A stretch of 64,000 nucleotides of DNA from positions 186,001 through 250,000 of the forward strand of contig DASYBU010000014.1 in assembly GCA_036500605.1 (NCBI GenBank), written 5' to 3'. Source of the stretch: JAFALK01 sp036500605. GTDB taxonomy: Bacteria > Pseudomonadota > Gammaproteobacteria > Burkholderiales > Burkholderiaceae_C. The notes below the pieces were generated by a model. That model had not been told where the DNA came from, searched no databases, and saw nothing but the letters and a program-made list of their open reading frames with translations. Positions 47,317 to 57,401 of this stretch are shown here, in pieces. The position numbers and the translations under genes are program-made. Position 1 is the first letter of the stretch; each line of letters begins with the position of its first letter.

Positions 47317-47335
47317 CGACCCTCTCGGAGGGTCG
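47317..47335 (-). other. Hairpin between regulator and kinase genes
   Basis: CGACCCTC-TCG-GAGGGTCG, a perfect 8-bp stem with a 3-base loop and no T tract, in the 88-bp gap. It could modulate readthrough or processing so that less kinase than regulator is made. Confidence 0.55.
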
Positions 47336-47365
47336 ATGGGCGTACTCGCCCAGCGGGGTGCTCCA

Positions 47366-48037
47366 TCATCCGGCGATTTTTTCCAGGCAATAACCTAGGC
47401 CGCGAACGGTGGCGATGCGCACCGGGCCTTGCTCGATCTTCTTGCGCAAGCGGTGGATGTAGACCTCGATGGCGTTATTGCTAACTTCTTCGCCCCACTC
47501 ACACAGCCGCTCGACCAACTGATCCTTGCTGACCAGGCGGCCAGCGCGTTGCAGAAGCACTTCGAGCAGCGACAGTTCGCGCGCCGAGAGTTCGACCATC
47601 TGCTCATTGATATAGGCCACACGGCCCGTGGCGTCGAAGCTGAGCGGGCCATGCTTGATGATGCTCGAAGCGGTGCCCAGGCCGCGCCGGGTCAACGCAC
47701 GCACGCGCGCTTCGAGTTCCTGCAGCGAGAAAGGCTTGGCCATGTAGTCGTCGGCGCCCAGGTCCAGGCCCATCACGCGCTGCTCGACGCTGTCGGCCGC
47801 GGTCAGGATGAGCACCGGCACGGCCGAACCGCGTGCGCGCAGCTTGCGCAGCACCTCGTGGCCGTGCAGCTTGGGCAGGCCCAGATCGAGGATCACCAGA
47901 TCGAATTCATGCGAGGCGAGCGCCGCATCGGCCTCGGTGCCCGTGCCCACCTGATCGACGGCATAGCCTGAAGCGCGCAAGGCACGCAGGAGCCCGTCAG
48001 CCAGTACTTGGTCGTCTTCGGCAATCAGGATGCGCAT
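47366..48037 (-). CDS. OmpR-family response regulator (TctD/QseB-like)
   Basis: 223 residues. Receiver (LIAEDDQVLADGL, phospho-Asp in DLVILDLGLPKLHG, DDYMAKPFSLQEL) and winged-helix DNA-binding domain (ELSARELSLLEVLLQRAG, VEVYIHRLRKKIEQGPVRIATVRGLGY). Encoded upstream of its kinase. Its target genes are not evident in the window; no tripartite tricarboxylate transporter lies beside it as is common for TctDE. Confidence 0.94.
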   Translation of the reverse strand: MRILIAEDDQVLADGLLRALRASGYAVDQVGTGTEADAALASHEFDLVILDLGLPKLHGHEVLRKLRARGSAVPVLILTAADSVEQRVMGLDLGADDYMAKPFSLQELEARVRALTRRGLGTASSIIKHGPLSFDATGRVAYINEQMVELSARELSLLEVLLQRAGRLVSKDQLVERLCEWGEEVSNNAIEVYIHRLRKKIEQGPVRIATVRGLGYCLEKIAG

Positions 48038-48088
48038 GGTGGGGTGTCTCTCGCTTTTCCCTGGATTCTAGAAGGCGGGCAATGAGAT

Positions 48089-48907
48089 TCATCGTCTGAA
48101 AAACCCGTTCAGCTCCGCGCCCGACGCGGCTTGCGCGAAACCGTCGAACCGCCCCTCGCTCAACCCGCGCGCGGCGTGCAGGAAGCCGCCCCAGGCCGCG
48201 CGGGCTAACGCTCCACCTACGCTGACGCGGCGCACGCCCATCGCAGCCACGTCCTGCATATTGAACTCGCTGGTCGAACCGATCAGCAGGTTGACCGGCT
48301 TGGGCGCCACGGCGGCGACCACGGCAAGGATCTGCTCGCGCGTCTTGATGCCCGGCGCGTACAGGCAGTCGGCGCCCGCCTCCGCATAGGCCTTGAGCCG
48401 CGTGATCGTTTCTTCAAGATCGAGGCGGCCCTGGAAGAAGTTCTCGGCGCGGCCGATGAGCAAGGTGCCGCCGCCCGCCTGGTCGATCGCGGCGCGCGCC
48501 GCCTTGAGCCGAGCCACGGCGTCCGTCAGATCGCGGATGGGGTGGTCCGGATTGCCCGTCGAGTCCTCGATCGACAGGCCGGCGATTCCCGTGTCTATCG
48601 CCATGCGCACGCTGGACGCGACCTCTGCGGGATCGGCGCCAAAGCCGCTCTCGAAATCGGCATTGATCGGCAGATCCGTGGCGGCCGCCATCATGCGCAG
48701 ATGGTCGAGCGCCACCGCTCGAGAGACCGCGCCGTCAGCTTGGCCGAGCGACCAGGCATGGCCCGAGCTGGTGGTGGCCAGCGCCTGAAAACCCAGGCCC
48801 CCGAGCATCTTGGCGCTGCCGGCATCCCAGGGATTCGGCAGCACGAAGCAGCCCTCCTCATGGAGTTTGCGGAAAGCCTGGCGTTTCTGGTGCGCGGTGA
48901 CTGTCAT
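48089..48907 (-). CDS. Isocitrate lyase/PEP mutase family enzyme
   Basis: 272 residues, TIM-barrel family. Motifs: FVLPNPWDAGSAKMLGGLGF, INADFESGFGADPAEVA, GLSIEDSTG, LIGRAENFFQGRLDLEETI and MGVRRVSVGGALARAAW. These match the oxaloacetate-decarboxylase/PEP-mutase-like subgroup; the KKCGH motif of true isocitrate lyases is absent. It probably cleaves or rearranges a small 2-oxo acid; the exact substrate is unknown. It is alone, between a two-component system and recA. Confidence 0.87.
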   Translation of the reverse strand: MTVTAHQKRQAFRKLHEEGCFVLPNPWDAGSAKMLGGLGFQALATTSSGHAWSLGQADGAVSRAVALDHLRMMAAATDLPINADFESGFGADPAEVASSVRMAIDTGIAGLSIEDSTGNPDHPIRDLTDAVARLKAARAAIDQAGGGTLLIGRAENFFQGRLDLEETITRLKAYAEAGADCLYAPGIKTREQILAVVAAVAPKPVNLLIGSTSEFNMQDVAAMGVRRVSVGGALARAAWGGFLHAARGLSEGRFDGFAQAASGAELNGFFRR

Positions 48908-49077
48908 AGTATTTTGAGCGTTATGTGGCGAGTTTCGGACACACTTGAATTCACTGGCTCACGCCATGAGCCACCCAACTTTCTACGATGCATTCCGTAG
49001 ATTGATTTGAAGCCTTACGTCGACTGCAACCCACAGGCAGCCGACAAAACGGGCGACAACAGCACTGCATTAAAACA

Positions 49078-49106
49078 CTGTACAAACGTACAGATTTCGC
49101 CATAAT
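49078..49106 (+). promoter_or_regulatory. recA promoter with LexA box
   Basis: CTG-TACAAACGTA-CAG (49078-49093) fits the LexA consensus CTG-N10-CAG. It overlaps a -35 (CTGTAC) placed 17 bp from a -10 CATAAT (49101-49106). AGGAG (49121-49125) precedes the start. This is the classical SOS arrangement. Confidence 0.92.
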
Positions 49107-49132
49107 CCACCCCATTCCACAGGAGAACCCAC

Positions 49133-50173
49133 ATGGACGCCCCCGTCAAAGCCCTCAACACCGAAAAAGCCAAGGCCCTGCAAGCCGCCCTCGCCCAGAT
49201 TGAAAAGCAATTCGGCAAGGGTTCGATCATGCGCCTGGCCGATGGCGAAGTGATCGAGGACATCCAGGTCGTCTCCACCGGTTCCCTGGGCCTCGATGTG
49301 GCGCTTGGCGTTGGCGGCTTGCCGCGCGGTCGTGTGGTCGAGATCTACGGCCCGGAATCCTCGGGCAAGACCACTCTCACCCTGCAGGTGATTGCCGAGA
49401 TGCAAAAGCTGCAAGGCACTTGCGCCTTCATCGACGCCGAACATGCGCTTGATGTGCAGTACGCCCAGAAGCTCGGCGTCAATCTGCAAGAAATGCTGAT
49501 CAGCCAGCCCGACACCGGCGAACAGGCGCTCGAAATCGTCGACGCGCTGGTGCGCTCCGGCTCGGTCGACCTGATCGTGATTGACTCGGTCGCCGCGCTC
49601 ACTCCCAAGGCCGAACTCGAAGGCGAAATGGGCGATTCACTCCCCGGCCTGCAAGCCCGCCTGATGAGCCAGGCCCTGCGCAAGCTCACCGCCACCATCA
49701 AGAAGACCAACTGCACGGTCATCTTCATCAACCAGATCCGCATGAAGATCGGCGTGATGTTCGGCAGCCCCGAAACCACCACCGGCGGCAACGCGCTGAA
49801 GTTCTACTCGTCCGTGCGCCTCGACATCCGCCGCATCGGCTCGATCAAGAAGGGCGATGAGGTCATCGGTTCCGAGACCAAGGTCAAGGTCGTCAAGAAC
49901 AAGGTCGCCTCGCCTTTCAAGACAGCTGAGTTCGACATTCTTTACGGCGAAGGCATCAGCCGCGAAGGCGAGATCATCGACATGGGCGTGATCGCCAAGG
50001 TGGTTGAAAAGTCCGGCTCCTGGTACGCCTACAACGGCGAGAAAATCGGCCAGGGCAAGGACAACGCCCGCGAGTTCCTGAAAGAGAACCCCGATGTCGC
50101 CATCGAGATCGAGAACAAGGTGCGCGAATCCTTGGGCGTGGCCGCAATCAACACGGCCAGCAGCGAAGAGTGA
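49133..50173 (+). CDS. recA: Recombinase RecA
   Basis: 346 residues. Walker A GPESSGKTTLTLQ, Walker B LIVIDSVAALTPKAELEGE, loop L1 GDSLPGLQARLMSQALRKL and the NQIRMKIGVMFGSPETTTGG segment. Binds ssDNA, drives strand exchange and activates LexA self-cleavage. Its TGA overlaps the GTG of the next gene (GTGA). C-terminal acidic tail is shorter than in E. coli RecA. Confidence 0.99.
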   Translation: MDAPVKALNTEKAKALQAALAQIEKQFGKGSIMRLADGEVIEDIQVVSTGSLGLDVALGVGGLPRGRVVEIYGPESSGKTTLTLQVIAEMQKLQGTCAFIDAEHALDVQYAQKLGVNLQEMLISQPDTGEQALEIVDALVRSGSVDLIVIDSVAALTPKAELEGEMGDSLPGLQARLMSQALRKLTATIKKTNCTVIFINQIRMKIGVMFGSPETTTGGNALKFYSSVRLDIRRIGSIKKGDEVIGSETKVKVVKNKVASPFKTAEFDILYGEGISREGEIIDMGVIAKVVEKSGSWYAYNGEKIGQGKDNAREFLKENPDVAIEIENKVRESLGVAAINTASSEE

Positions 50174-50610
50174 ACACGGACGCTGGCGCGCCAGCCTTGG
50201 TGCGCCGGTATTGGTCCCTGATCCAGGCCCGGCGCTGGGCGGACGTGCAAGCCTTGCTTGCCGCTGAGGCCGAATGCCGATGGCCGGTCACGCGCGAACG
50301 CTTCGTCGGCGCGGCCGCCATCGTGCATGTGAACACGGTCTATCCCGAGGGATGGACGATCCACCTCCTTGATCTCAATGCCCTGGCCGATGAGCGCATC
50401 CATACGCTGGTGCGCGTTGATCAGGGTGTTGAGTCTTTTTATGCCAACAGCTTCTTCAGGCTCGCGGCTGAACGCATTGCGGCAATTGAAGAGTTCTGGG
50501 CCGATGTGCAGCCGCCTCCCGCTTGGCGACGCGATCCTGCTCTGGCTCTGCCAGGTTGCGAGCCCACGCCTGCTGATCTGCGCGAAGGCCTGAATCTGTC
50601 GGTCGATTGA
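50170..50610 (+). CDS. NTF2/SnoaL-like small protein between recA and recX
   Basis: 146 residues. The cone-shaped NTF2-like fold is suggested by ALVRRYWSLIQARRWADVQALLA, the strand VHVNTVYPEGWTIHLLDLNAL and FRLAAERIAAIEEFWADVQPPPAWRRD. GTG start overlaps the recA stop (GTGA), and recX begins six bases after its stop, so it sits inside the recA-recX operon and would be SOS-induced. Function unknown; related proteins may be enzymes or ligand binders. Confidence 0.75.
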   Translation: MNTDAGAPALVRRYWSLIQARRWADVQALLAAEAECRWPVTRERFVGAAAIVHVNTVYPEGWTIHLLDLNALADERIHTLVRVDQGVESFYANSFFRLAAERIAAIEEFWADVQPPPAWRRDPALALPGCEPTPADLREGLNLSVD

Positions 50611-50616
50611 ACGAAC

Positions 50617-51150
50617 ATGCGCAAGCCTTCACTGTCCCTCAGGGCCCGCGCTATCACGCTGCTCGCGCAGCGTGAGCACAGCGCGATGGAACTGCGGCGC
50701 AAGCTGCTGCGCATCGCTCGCGAACGGGACAAGATTTTGCACGCCGAGGCCTCCAGCGCCGACTCCAGCGCCGCCCTCGATTGCGCCTCCGAAGCGGCTG
50801 CCGTCGCCCAGGACCCGGGGCCGGAAGTCGCCGCCCTGCTCACCTGGCTGCAAGCCCAGGGCTATCTGGATGAAACACGCTTTGTCGAATCGCGCCTGCA
50901 TGCGCGCTTGGCACGCCACGGCAATCTGCGCATCAAGCAGGAACTCGCGCAGCATGGCCTGAGCCTGGCGCCTGAGCAGGCTCAGGCCTTGAAGGACAGC
51001 GAGCTCGAACGCGCCCGCGTCATCTGGCAGCGCAAGTTCGGCGAACCGGCCCAGGACCCGGCTGCTCGCGCCAAGCAGATGCGATTTCTGGCCGGCCGTG
51101 GTTTCTCGGCTGACGTGATCCGCCAGCTGCTGCGCAGCTCCGACCCCTAG
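50617..51150 (+). CDS. recX: RecA regulatory protein RecX
   Basis: 177 residues. Three-helix repeats: LRARAITLLAQREHSAMELRRKLL, LTWLQAQGYLDETRFVESRLHARLARHGNLRIKQEL and AKQMRFLAGRGFSADVIRQLL. Inhibits RecA filament extension. Between helix sets is an Ala/Ser-rich insert (ASSADSSAALDCASEAAA), longer than usual. Co-transcribed with recA. Confidence 0.93.
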   Translation: MRKPSLSLRARAITLLAQREHSAMELRRKLLRIARERDKILHAEASSADSSAALDCASEAAAVAQDPGPEVAALLTWLQAQGYLDETRFVESRLHARLARHGNLRIKQELAQHGLSLAPEQAQALKDSELERARVIWQRKFGEPAQDPAARAKQMRFLAGRGFSADVIRQLLRSSDP

Positions 51151-51260
51151 TTGAGACTCGATTTCCGGCCCCTGATCGCCGTCGACGAAGCACCGCTGAA
51201 TGGGGCCGTTAGCCCAGCCGTGCTACATTGCCGCCCTACGCACAAACCCTGATTTGCCTC

Positions 51261-51288
51261 GAAGCTGGAGCTTCTGGCAGCTTTTTTT
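51261..51288 (+). terminator. Terminator after recX
   Basis: AGCTGG..CAGCT and GAAGCT-GG-AGCTTC alternatives form a short stem, followed by seven T (CTTTTTTTG). Sits 110 bp past recX and just before the DUF2889 start. Confidence 0.6.
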
Positions 51289-51309
51289 GTGCCGTTTTGC
51301 TGCCCCATC

Positions 51310-51906
51310 ATGCCTTCCGAACTTCCCTCCAGCCCGCGCCAGCTGATGCATCGTCGTGCCCTCGACGTGCAGGTGTTTTCGCGCGACGACGGCCTGTTCG
51401 AGGTGGAGGCCAGCGTCCAGGACACCAAGACGCGCGACGTCACCCTCGGCGGTGAACAGCGCAGCGCCGGCACGCCCGTTCATCAAATGGTCTTGCGCCT
51501 GGTGGTCGACGAGCAGCTGACGGTTCGCCAAGCGACTTCCAGCTCGCCGTGGACGCCGTACCCTGGCCACTGCGACAAGCACGGCGATGCGTACGCGCGA
51601 TTGGCCGGCCTGAACCTGATGAAGAATTTCCGCGCCGAGGTCAAGACGCGCCTCGGCGGCGTCCAGGGTTGCACGCACCTGACCGAGCTGTGCAGCGTGC
51701 TGCCCACGGCGGTCCTGCAAGCCTTCGCTGGCGTTGTGATCAACGTCCAGGAAGGTGAACAATCCGGACAGCAACCTTGGCAGATCGACCGTTGCCACGC
51801 CCTGCGCGGTGACGGCCCGGTCGTCCAGACCCATTACCCCCGCTGGTATCGCAAGCCTGGAGCCCTCACCGGCTCCGGCGCGACGCCCGCATCTCCCGCA
51901 TCCTGA
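51310..51906 (+). CDS. DUF2889 family protein
   Basis: 198 residues. Matches the DUF2889 layout: RALDVQVFSRDDGLFEVEASVQDTK, then MVLRLVVDEQLTVRQATSSSP, CHLTELCSVLPTAVLQAF-like segment (actual GCTHLTELCSVLPTAVLQAF) and a Cys-containing tail. The conserved Cys/His residues hint at metal binding. Function unknown; the family is widespread in beta-proteobacteria. ATG at 51310 is chosen over 51289. It is alone, with sucC 23 bp downstream. Confidence 0.82.
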   Translation: MPSELPSSPRQLMHRRALDVQVFSRDDGLFEVEASVQDTKTRDVTLGGEQRSAGTPVHQMVLRLVVDEQLTVRQATSSSPWTPYPGHCDKHGDAYARLAGLNLMKNFRAEVKTRLGGVQGCTHLTELCSVLPTAVLQAFAGVVINVQEGEQSGQQPWQIDRCHALRGDGPVVQTHYPRWYRKPGALTGSGATPASPAS

Positions 51907-51929
51907 CTTTCCAAAAGAGCGAGATCCTT

Positions 51930-53090
<1,161 letters not shown>

Positions 53091-53110
53091 GCCCAGATAG
53101 GAAAAAAACC

Positions 53111-54004
53111 ATGTCCATCTACATCAACAAAGACACCAAGGTCATCACGCAGGGCATCACCGGCAAGACGGGCCAGTTCCACACGCTGGGCTGCCAGGCC
53201 TATGCCAACGGCAAGAACGCTTTCGTCGCCGGCGTGAACCCGAAGAAGGCCGGCGAGAAGTTCTCCGACATCCCAATCTTCGGCACCGTCAAGGAAGCCG
53301 CCTCCGAAACCGGCGCCACCGTGTCGGTGATCTACGTGCCGCCCGCCGGCGCTGCTGCCGCGATCTGGGAAGCCGTCGAAGCCGATCTGGATCTGGCGAT
53401 CTGCATCACCGAAGGCATCCCGGTCAAGGACATGCTCGAAGTGCGCAACAAGATGAAGGCCAAGGAAGCGGCCGGCGGCAAGAAGACGCTGCTGCTGGGC
53501 CCGAACTGCCCCGGCCTGATCACGCCCGAAGAAATCAAGATCGGCATCATGCCCGGCCACATCCACCGCAAGGGCCGCATCGGCGTGGTCTCGCGCTCGG
53601 GCACGCTGACGTATGAAGCCGTGGCTCAGCTGACCGAGATCGGCCTCGGCCAATCGTCGGCAGTCGGCATTGGCGGCGACCCGATCAACGGCCTGAAGCA
53701 CATCGACGTGATGCAGGCCTTCAACGACGATCCGGACACCGACGCGGTCATCATGATCGGCGAAATCGGCGGCCCGGACGAGGCGGAAGCCGCCCGCTGG
53801 TGCAAGCTCAACATGAAGAAGCCGATCGTCGGCTTCATCGCCGGCGTGACCGCCCCTCCCGGCAAGCGCATGGGCCATGCCGGCGCGCTGATCAGCGGCG
53901 GCGCCGACACGGCCGATGCCAAGCTCGCCATCATGGAAGAGTGCGGTTTCACCGTCACGCGCAACCCGTCGGAAATGGCCAAGCTGCTCAAGGCGATGCT
54001 GTAA
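53111..54004 (+). CDS. sucD: Succinyl-CoA synthetase alpha subunit
   Basis: 297 residues. CoA-binding domain (ITQGITGKTGQFHTLGC), GPNCPGLITPEEIKIGIMPG and the phospho-His region GHAGALISGGADTADAKLAIMEE (active His in GHAGA). Start at 53111, eight bases after a GGAAA-type site. A strong terminator follows at 54035. Confidence 0.98.
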   Translation: MSIYINKDTKVITQGITGKTGQFHTLGCQAYANGKNAFVAGVNPKKAGEKFSDIPIFGTVKEAASETGATVSVIYVPPAGAAAAIWEAVEADLDLAICITEGIPVKDMLEVRNKMKAKEAAGGKKTLLLGPNCPGLITPEEIKIGIMPGHIHRKGRIGVVSRSGTLTYEAVAQLTEIGLGQSSAVGIGGDPINGLKHIDVMQAFNDDPDTDAVIMIGEIGGPDEAEAARWCKLNMKKPIVGFIAGVTAPPGKRMGHAGALISGGADTADAKLAIMEECGFTVTRNPSEMAKLLKAML

Positions 54005-54034
54005 TCCGCTCACGCGCTGCACCTGCTGCGTAGG

Positions 54035-54060
54035 AGGCCACCTTCGGGTGGCCTTTTTTA
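54035..54060 (+). terminator. Rho-independent terminator of sucCD
   Basis: AGGCCACC-TTCG-GGTGGCCT, a perfect 8-bp stem with a stable TTCG loop, followed by TTTTT. Confidence 0.95.
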
Positions 54061-54077
54061 TTGCACACTCCAGCGCA

Positions 54078-54785
54078 ATGGATTGGACCAACAGCACCTT
54101 CTGGATCGCCCTGCTCGAAATCGTCTGGGTCAACATCCTGCTCTCCGGCGACAACGCGGTGGTGATCGCGCTCGCCGCACGCAACCTCAAGCCGCAGCAT
54201 CAGCGCACGGCCATCATTGGCGGCAGCTTCGCGGCCATCGTCATGCGCGTGCTGCTGACGATCTTCGCGGTCAATCTGTTGCAACTGCCTTGGCTGAAGT
54301 TTGTCGGCAGCCTCGCTTTGCTCTATATCGGCGTGCAGTTGCTGATGGGCGAAGATGACAAGGATGACGACAAGGACGGCGCCAGCCATTCGGTCTGGTC
54401 CGCCGTGCGGACCATCCTGATCGCCGACTTGGTGATGAGTCTGGACAACGTGCTGGCCGTGGCCGGCGCCGCCGCGAGTGCGCCCGAGACCATGCGCACG
54501 CCGCTGCTGATCATCGGCCTGGGCCTCTCGGTGCCGCTGATCGTCTTCGGCAGCACGCTGCTGCTGCGCCTGATGGAGCGCTTGCCCGTGATCATCACGC
54601 TGGGCGCGGCGCTGCTCGGCTGGGTGGCGGGCGAGATGGCTTTGAGCGATGCCGGCCTGCTGCGCTGGCTGCAAGCGCAAGGCGGCCCCGTGCCTGCCGC
54701 TGAACTCGCGGGCGCCGTCGGCGCGGGCTTGGTCCTGCTGATAGGTTTCTGGCAACGTCGGCGAACGGCACAATCCACCCCATGA
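54078..54785 (+). CDS. TerC-family membrane protein (YjbE-type)
   Basis: 235 residues, about seven helices. Two repeats carry the family acidic motifs (LLSGDNAVVIALAARNL and LVMSLDNVLAVAGAAAS). A charged loop (GEDDKDDDKDG) lies between halves. TerC proteins are linked to tellurite resistance and to metal (Mn) handling during protein export. The stop overlaps the kinase gene start (ATGA), making the membrane protein the first gene of a signalling operon. Confidence 0.9.
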   Translation: MDWTNSTFWIALLEIVWVNILLSGDNAVVIALAARNLKPQHQRTAIIGGSFAAIVMRVLLTIFAVNLLQLPWLKFVGSLALLYIGVQLLMGEDDKDDDKDGASHSVWSAVRTILIADLVMSLDNVLAVAGAAASAPETMRTPLLIIGLGLSVPLIVFGSTLLLRLMERLPVIITLGAALLGWVAGEMALSDAGLLRWLQAQGGPVPAAELAGAVGAGLVLLIGFWQRRRTAQSTP

Positions 54786-55843
54786 GCGAAAAACCCGGCT
54801 TCTGGAAGCGCCTGATCGGCAGCAAGGCCGACAGCGGGTCGGACAACGCCTCCGACCTGGGTTTGAAGCGCTACCGGCGTGAGCGGGAACTCGGACGCGG
54901 CTCGATGGGCGAAGTCTGGCTGGCGATGGATCTGCAGACCCACAGCCAGGTCGCGCTCAAGATGCTGGCTCTGCAACGCGAGTTCTCGCCGGAAGACCTC
55001 ATCGACGTGCGTCAGCGCTTCATGCGCGAGGCCCATGCGGCGGGACAGCTCCAGCATCCGGACATCCTGCAGATCCTCGACGCCGGGGAATCCGGCCAGG
55101 ACGCCTGGATCGTCATGGAGTACGTGCGCGGCCATGACCTCAGCCACTACAGCCGCCCCGGCTATCTGCTGCCGGTTGCCGAGGCCCTGCGGCTCGGCCA
55201 GCGCCTGGCGCGTGCACTGGCCTACGCGCATTCACACGGCGTCGTGCACCGCGACATCAAGCCCGCCAACGTCATGTACGACCAGGCCAGCGGCCAGCTC
55301 AAGGTGATGGATTTCGGCATTGCCCGCGTCGCCGACGGCAGCCGAACCCGTACAGGCTTGGTGTTAGGCACGCCGTCCTTCATGTCGCCCGAGCAACTGG
55401 CCGGTCTCAAGGTCGACGGCCGCAGCGACCTCTTCTCGCTCGGCGTGATGCTTTATCAGCTGCTGACCGGACACCTGCCGCATCAGTCCGAGTCGATGGC
55501 GCGGCTGATGCAGAAGATTGCTCTGGAACCGCCGCCTGATGTCCGGCATTTCCGGCCGGCGTTGCCCGAGTCGCTGGCCATGTTGCTGGCGCTGGCCTTG
55601 GAGAAGCGTCCGGAGCTGCGCTATGCCAGCGGCGAACAGTTGGCTCAGGACATCGAAGCGGTGCTCGGCGCAGGCCTTCCGGCGGCGCTGGCGACCGACA
55701 CTGTTGCGGCGGACTCACCAACTGCACGGCCAATCGACAAAAGCGTGGATCCTTTCGCACAAACGCAGAGGGTCGACCTGAAGGAAGCAGGGCAAAATCG
55801 CGCTCCACCTGTCCCTCCTCAATTGCCCCCTGAATCGAAGTGA
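54782..55843 (+). CDS. Ser/Thr protein kinase
   Basis: 353 residues. Kinase domain at about 28-300: Gly loop GRGSMGEVWLA, VALKMLALQ (Lys), HRDIKPANVMYD (near 155), DFGIARVADGSRTRTG (near 177, activation segment with Thr), GTPSFMSPEQLAG. The C-terminal 60 residues are Pro/Thr-rich. No transmembrane segment or extracellular sensor is visible, so it looks cytoplasmic. Overlaps TerC (ATGA); three bases separate its stop from the phosphatase ATG. Confidence 0.96.
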   Translation: MSEKPGFWKRLIGSKADSGSDNASDLGLKRYRRERELGRGSMGEVWLAMDLQTHSQVALKMLALQREFSPEDLIDVRQRFMREAHAAGQLQHPDILQILDAGESGQDAWIVMEYVRGHDLSHYSRPGYLLPVAEALRLGQRLARALAYAHSHGVVHRDIKPANVMYDQASGQLKVMDFGIARVADGSRTRTGLVLGTPSFMSPEQLAGLKVDGRSDLFSLGVMLYQLLTGHLPHQSESMARLMQKIALEPPPDVRHFRPALPESLAMLLALALEKRPELRYASGEQLAQDIEAVLGAGLPAALATDTVAADSPTARPIDKSVDPFAQTQRVDLKEAGQNRAPPVPPQLPPESK

Positions 55844-55845
55844 AC

Positions 55846-56634
55846 ATGAGCCTGGAGTTTTTCCACATCACCGACGTCGGTCGCTCGCGCGACAACAACG
55901 AGGACTCGGTTGCCGTGGATACCAGTGTCGGTTTGGGCGTGCTGGCGGACGGCATGGGCGGATACAACGCCGGCGAAGTGGCCAGCCAGATGCTGACCAG
56001 CTTCATCATCACCGAGCTCGGCCGCTGGCTGAAGGAATCCGGCACGGCGGCCGTGGCGGGCGACGTGCGCCGCGCGATGGACATCTGCGTGGACAACGCC
56101 AACCGCGCCATCTTCAACGCCGCCAACACCAACCCGCGCTACGCCGGCATGGGCACAACGCTCGTGCTGGGCGTGTTCCGTGAAGAAGGATTGCTGCTCG
56201 GCCATGTGGGCGATTCGCGCGCGTACCGGTTGCGCGGCAATCAGTTCATGCAGATCACGCGCGATCATTCGCTGCTGCAGGAGCAGATCGACGCCGGGCT
56301 GCTGACCGTTGAAGAAGCGGCCTACTCGAGCAACAAGAACCTCGTGACACGTGCCGTCGGCGTCGAAGACACGGTGATGCTGGAGCTGCATCTGCATGAG
56401 GTTCAGCCCGGCGATCTGTTCCTTTTCTGCTCCGATGGCCTCTCTGACATGATTGACGAAGCCGCGATCGGTCAGTTGCTGATAAACCACCCTTCCCTGC
56501 CCGAAGCAGGTCAGGCTCTCGTTGACGCGGCCAATGAGGCGGGTGGCCGGGATAATATTGCGATAGTGCTGGCTCGGGCCGAAGGCCGTGTCAAGCCCGA
56601 AGGTAGGGCATGGTGGCCTTTCGGCAAACGCTGA
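55846..56634 (+). CDS. PP2C-type protein phosphatase
   Basis: 262 residues, the antagonist expected for the kinase. Motifs: GRSRDNNEDSVAV, LGVLADGMGGYNAGEVAS, LLGHVGDSRAYRL, FLFCSDGLSDMIDE and AGGRDNIAIVLA, with the Asp metal ligands all present. ATG at 55846 is chosen over a GTG at 55840 that overlaps the kinase stop. Probably dephosphorylates the kinase and its targets such as the FHA protein. Confidence 0.95.
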   Translation: MSLEFFHITDVGRSRDNNEDSVAVDTSVGLGVLADGMGGYNAGEVASQMLTSFIITELGRWLKESGTAAVAGDVRRAMDICVDNANRAIFNAANTNPRYAGMGTTLVLGVFREEGLLLGHVGDSRAYRLRGNQFMQITRDHSLLQEQIDAGLLTVEEAAYSSNKNLVTRAVGVEDTVMLELHLHEVQPGDLFLFCSDGLSDMIDEAAIGQLLINHPSLPEAGQALVDAANEAGGRDNIAIVLARAEGRVKPEGRAWWPFGKR

Positions 56635-56726
56635 TAGCCGCAAGGAATCAGCAGAGTTCAAGCCGCGGAGCGTGCGTTGTGGAGGCGCAGCCGCGATAGA
56701 CAAGACAACAGGACTTGAGGTCAAGC

Positions 56727-57401
56727 ATGGGCAAGCTGGTGGTTTCGCTCGACGGAGTGGTGATCAAGGAGGTACAGATCACCAAGGACAAGACGACGCT
56801 CGGTCGGCGGCCCTACAACGACATCGTGATCGACAACCTCGCCGTTTCGGGCGAGCACGCCGTGCTGCAGATGGTCGGTGCCGACGTCTTTATTGAAGAC
56901 CTCAACTCGACCAATGGCACCTATATCAACGGCAAGGCGGTCAAGAAGCAGTTGCTGGCCAACAACGATGTGGTCGAGGTCGGCAAGTACAAGATCAAGT
57001 TCCTGCTCGAAGACGCGGTCGATTATGAAAAGACCATGATCTTCAAGCCCGGCAGCCAGGCGGCCAGCCCGGCCGGCACGCCCTCCGGTTTTGGATTGCC
57101 GTCGGCCTTTGGTGCGCTGCCTCCTGCGGCCAGCGCCCTGCCGGCCACCATCAAGGTTCTGACCGGCGCTGCGGCGGGCCGCGAGGTCAGCCTGACCAAG
57201 GTCGTCACCACGGTGGGCAAGCCCGGCGTGCAGGTGGCCTCCATCACCAAGCGCCCCAGCGGCTATGTGTTCGCCCATGTGGAAGGCGGCGCACGCCCCA
57301 CGGTCAACGGCGAACCGCTGACCGGTGAATCCGTGGCGCTGCGCAGCGGCGACGTGATCGAACTGGCCGGCACGCAGATGCAGTTCCTGCAGGGCGCCTG
57401 A
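56727..57401 (+). CDS. FHA-domain protein (two FHA-like modules)
   Basis: 224 residues. N-terminal FHA domain (about 1-95): LGRRPYNDIVIDN, SGEHAVLQ, DLNSTNGTYINGK. After a Gly/Pro/Ala linker, a second FHA-like module (about 140-224) has VNGEPLTGESVALRSGDVIELAG but lacks the canonical phospho-Thr-binding Arg/Ser pattern. FHA domains bind phosphothreonine; this protein is the likely effector of the upstream kinase. Start MGKLVVS at 56727 is chosen; it lies 92 bp after the phosphatase. Confidence 0.92.
   Translation: MGKLVVSLDGVVIKEVQITKDKTTLGRRPYNDIVIDNLAVSGEHAVLQMVGADVFIEDLNSTNGTYINGKAVKKQLLANNDVVEVGKYKIKFLLEDAVDYEKTMIFKPGSQAASPAGTPSGFGLPSAFGALPPAASALPATIKVLTGAAAGREVSLTKVVTTVGKPGVQVASITKRPSGYVFAHVEGGARPTVNGEPLTGESVALRSGDVIELAGTQMQFLQGA

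Noticed and set aside
46201..47484. Gly-rich repeat protein (GTGPFG repeats) on the plus strand
   Set aside because: It is the antisense reading of the pentapeptide repeat in the sensor kinase gene.
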